A DNA stretch of 64,000 nucleotides from Parvularcula dongshanensis. Lineage in GTDB: Bacteria; Pseudomonadota; Alphaproteobacteria; Caulobacterales; Parvularculaceae. The stretch spans positions 186,001 through 250,000 of the forward strand of contig NZ_JACHOB010000003.1 of assembly GCF_014199615.1 (NCBI RefSeq), written 5' to 3'. The stretch's first letter is position 1. Each line of letters opens with the position of its first letter. The position numbers and the translations under genes are program-made. Positions 61,609 through 64,000 of this stretch are shown in pieces. The notes below the pieces were generated by a model. It was given only the letters and a program-made list of their open reading frames with translations. It was not told the DNA's origin and did not search any database.

Positions 61609-64000
61609 CTACTCCGCCGCCGCCTTGCGCGCGGTCTTCTTGGCGGGCGCCTTCTTGGCGGCCTTCTTCGTCGCCTTCTTCTTGGCCGGCGCCTTCTTCT
61701 TCGCCGCCTTCTTGGTCTTCTTGGCGGGCGCCTTCGCCTCGCGCTCGGCGATCAAGGCGACCGCCTGCTCCAGCGTCACGTCATCGGGCTTCACGTCCTT
61801 CGGAACGGTCGCGTTCGTCTTGCCGTGCTTCACATAGGGACCGTAGCGGCCCTCGAAGACGTTGACCGGCTCCCCCGTCTCGGGGTGCGCGCCGAGTTCC
61901 TTGAGCGGCTTCGCGGCCGCCCGGCCGCGGCCGCGCGGGTTGTTCTTCTTGTCCTCGAGCACCGAGACCGCGCGGTTGAGACCGATCTCGAACACGTCGT
62001 CCACGGAGGGGAGGTTCGCGTAGAGGCTGTTATGCTTCACATAGGGGCCGTACCTGCCGATGGCGGCGGTGATCATCTCGCCGTCCTCGGGGTGAGGCCC
62101 GACGTCGCGCGGCAGCTCCAGAAGCATCATCGCCCGGTCGAAGTCGAGCGTGGCCACGTCCCAACCCTTCGGGATCGAGGCCCGCTTCGGCTTCTCCTTC
62201 GTCTCGGGATCCGGCTCGCCGAGCTGCACGTAGGGACCGAAGCGGCCCTTCTTGAGCATGACTTCGAGCGAGGTGTTCGGGTCGACCCCGAGGACGCGGT
62301 CGCCTTCCTCCAGCGCCTCCTCCTCGGACTGGCCGAGCTGCCGGGTGTAGTTGCACTCGGGGTAGCGGGTGCAGCCGATGAAGGCGCCGTAGCGGCTCAT
62401 CTTGAGGCTGAGCTGCCCCTCATGGCAGGTCGGGCACTCGCGCGGGTCGCTGCCGTCGCCCCGGTCGGGGAAGATGTGCGGGCCGAGCGCCTCGTTCAGC
62501 GCGTCCAGGACTTCGGTGATCCGGAGGCCCGACATGCCTTCGACCTGAGCGTGGAACTCGCGCCAGAACCTCGCGAGGAAGGCCCGCCAGTCGACGTCGC
62601 CGTTGGAGATCTCGTCGAGCGTCTCCTCCATATCGGCGGTGAAGTCGTAGGCGACGTACTTGCCGAAGAAGTTCTCGAGAAACGCGGTGACGATCCGGCC
62701 TTTGTCGCCCGGGATGAAGCGCTTCCCGTCCATCTCGACGTAGGCGCGGTCCTGCAGCGTCGAGATGATCGACGCGTAGGTCGACGGACGCCCGATGCTG
62801 AGCTCTTCGAGACGCTTGACCAGGCTCGCCTCGGTGTAGCGGGGCGGGGGCTGGGTGAAGTGCTGCTCCGGGGTCGCCTTATCGACGTCGGTATTCGCGC
62901 CTTCCTCGACCTTCGGCAGGCGGGCGCTGTCGGCGAAGTGGCCTTCGGTGTCGCCCGTATCGTCGCGGCCTTCTTCGTAGACCTTGAGGAAGCCATCGAA
63001 GGTGACGACGGAGCCCGTCGCGCGAAGGCCGACCTGCTTGTCCGCGCTCTCGATCTCGATCGTCGTCTGCTCTAGCCGCGCGCTTTCGATCTGGCAGGCC
63101 ATGGCCCGCTTCCAGATGAGGTCGTAGAGGCGGTACTGGTCGCTCTCGAGGTTCTTGAGGTCGTCAGGGTGCCGAGTGAAGCTCGTCGGCCGGATACACT
63201 CGTGGGCCTCCTGCGCGTTCTTCTGCTTCGACTTGTACATGCGCGGCGAGGAGGGGACGTAGTCCTCGCCGTAGAGCTTACGGACTTCGTCGCGGCAGGC
63301 CATCACGGCTTCGGGCGCCATGTCGATGCCGTCGGTCCGCATGTAGGTGATGAGGCCCGTCGTCTCGCCGCCGATGGTTATGCCTTCATAAAGGCGCTGC
63401 GCCGCCTGCATCGTCCGCTTCGCCGAGAAGCCGAGCTTGCGCGAGGCTTCCTGTTGCAGGGTCGAGGTGGTGAAGGGCGCGGAGGGGTTCCGCTTTACGG
63501 GCTTCGCCTCGACGCTGCCGATGCGGAAGGTCGCGTTCTCGACGGCGGCCTTGGCGCGCGCGCCGTCCTCGGCGGTGGTCAGCGAGAACTTCTCGAGCTT
63601 GTTCCCGTCCAGCCGCACGAGGCGGGCTTCGAAGGGGCCGGTCCCGGCGTTCGCCTCGGCCTTCAGGGTCCAGAACTCTTCGGCCTTGAAGCGCTCGATC
63701 TCGATCTCGCGCTCGCAGATGATCCGCAGCGCGACGGACTGCACGCGGCCCGCGGAGCGCGCGCCCGGCAGCTTGCGCCAGAGGACGGGGGAGAGGGTGA
63801 AGCCGACGAGGTAGTCGAGGGCGCGGCGCGCGAGGTAGGCGTCGACGAGGTCCTGATCGACCCGGCGCGGGTTCGCGATGGCTTCCTGCACGGCCGTCTT
63901 GGTGATCGCGTTGAACGCGACCCGGTCGACCGGCTTGTCCTTCAGGACCTTCTTGTTCTGAAGGACTTCGAGCAGGTGCCAAGAGATCGCCTCGCCCTCG
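61609..64000 (-). CDS. topA: DNA topoisomerase I, 5' end beyond the window
   Basis: Type IA topoisomerase that relaxes negative supercoils. The frame is open to base 64000, so the start lies outside. Seen here are VDAYLARRALDYLVGFTLSP, the catalytic tyrosine segment GLITYMRTDGIDMAP, GRPSTYASIISTLQDRAY, one C4-type zinc motif (CPTCHEGQLSLKMSRYGAFI then CTRYPEC), further C-terminal repeat units (RYGPYVKH) and a Lys/Ala-rich tail from about base 61750 to the stop. About 797 residues are visible. The lysine-rich tail resembles those of many topoisomerases and phaC's extension in this window. Confidence 0.97.
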   Translation of the reverse strand, partial: EGEAISWHLLEVLQNKKVLKDKPVDRVAFNAITKTAVQEAIANPRRVDQDLVDAYLARRALDYLVGFTLSPVLWRKLPGARSAGRVQSVALRIICEREIEIERFKAEEFWTLKAEANAGTGPFEARLVRLDGNKLEKFSLTTAEDGARAKAAVENATFRIGSVEAKPVKRNPSAPFTTSTLQQEASRKLGFSAKRTMQAAQRLYEGITIGGETTGLITYMRTDGIDMAPEAVMACRDEVRKLYGEDYVPSSPRMYKSKQKNAQEAHECIRPTSFTRHPDDLKNLESDQYRLYDLIWKRAMACQIESARLEQTTIEIESADKQVGLRATGSVVTFDGFLKVYEEGRDDTGDTEGHFADSARLPKVEEGANTDVDKATPEQHFTQPPPRYTEASLVKRLEELSIGRPSTYASIISTLQDRAYVEMDGKRFIPGDKGRIVTAFLENFFGKYVAYDFTADMEETLDEISNGDVDWRAFLARFWREFHAQVEGMSGLRITEVLDALNEALGPHIFPDRGDGSDPRECPTCHEGQLSLKMSRYGAFIGCTRYPECNYTRQLGQSEEEALEEGDRVLGVDPNTSLEVMLKKGRFGPYVQLGEPDPETKEKPKRASIPKGWDVATLDFDRAMMLLELPRDVGPHPEDGEMITAAIGRYGPYVKHNSLYANLPSVDDVFEIGLNRAVSVLEDKKNNPRGRGRAAAKPLKELGAHPETGEPVNVFEGRYGPYVKHGKTNATVPKDVKPDDVTLEQAVALIAEREAKAPAKKTKKAAKKKAPAKKKATKKAAKKAPAKKTARKAAAE

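Noticed and set aside
1-64000. CRISPR arrays, insertion sequences, prophage genes, rRNA
   Set aside because: No regularly spaced repeats, transposase, integrase or phage structural genes, and no rRNA sequence were seen; the helicase segment shows no integrase or recognisable attachment site.

Overview
The window is chromosomal DNA from a high-GC alphaproteobacterium. The evidence is a plant-type glutamate-cysteine ligase, a class I PHA synthase, a CioAB-type bd oxidase with a DUF2474 small subunit, sucA-sucB, PqiABC, LptFG and a partial Caulobacter-like sphingolipid gene set. I cannot assign a genus; Caulobacterales/Parvularculales-type relatives fit best. Nearly everything is dense housekeeping DNA, and genes are commonly joined by 4-nt NTGA stop/start overlaps. 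The exception is about 2.5 kb around 13.1-15.7 kb, which is visibly AT-richer and looks acquired.

Layout. 1-10 kb: guaA (5' end cut off), a DUF1499 membrane protein, phaC with a histone-H1-like N-terminal extension, a small lipoprotein, hom, glpX, and cydA-cydB-DUF2474. 10-17 kb: tRNA-Arg(CCT), der, a small acidic/basic protein, a cold-shock protein, about 1 kb of non-coding DNA with two families of extragenic palindromes, a lone XPD/DinG-like helicase with a predicted C-terminal PD-(D/E)XK nuclease, and an M14 carboxypeptidase. 17-28 kb: sucD-sucA-sucB (no sucC or lpd beside them; SucB has two lipoyl domains), then on the minus strand gshA, an AlkA-like glycosylase and pqiA-pqiA-pqiB-pqiC. 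28-35 kb: a CPA1 antiporter fused to a Bax-like glucosaminidase domain lacking the expected catalytic Glu, queA-tgt, tRNA-Lys(TTT), and a prolyl oligopeptidase. 35-42 kb: modABC, an aldo/keto reductase, and a sialate O-acetylesterase divergent from a sugar/H+ symporter.

42-55 kb is an envelope-lipid region. lptF-lptG continues into a diacylglycerol-kinase-family gene and a Tam41-like nucleotidyltransferase, a plausible DAG to PA to CDP-DAG route. Divergent from it run a DUF2141 protein, a fatty-acid hydroxylase, a GNAT-fold acyltransferase resembling bacterial ceramide synthase, a nucleotidyltransferase and a flippase, followed by a CDP-alcohol phosphatidyltransferase, an HAD phosphatase and a LicC-like nucleotidyltransferase. 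Together they look like a machine for N-acylation, hydroxylation, head-group attachment and export of a sphingolipid-like lipid; the serine palmitoyltransferase is not in the window.

55-64 kb: an MFS transporter, a PQQ-dependent sugar-dehydrogenase-like propeller fused to a PEBP (YbhB) domain, a RES-Xre toxin-antitoxin pair with a visible promoter, lysE/lysR, prfC and topA (5' end beyond the window).

The strongest leads for something undescribed are the antiporter-Bax fusion, the helicase-nuclease island gene, the lptFG-DAGK-Tam41 operon, and two genes whose only sensible start codon is CTG inside a CTGA overlap.
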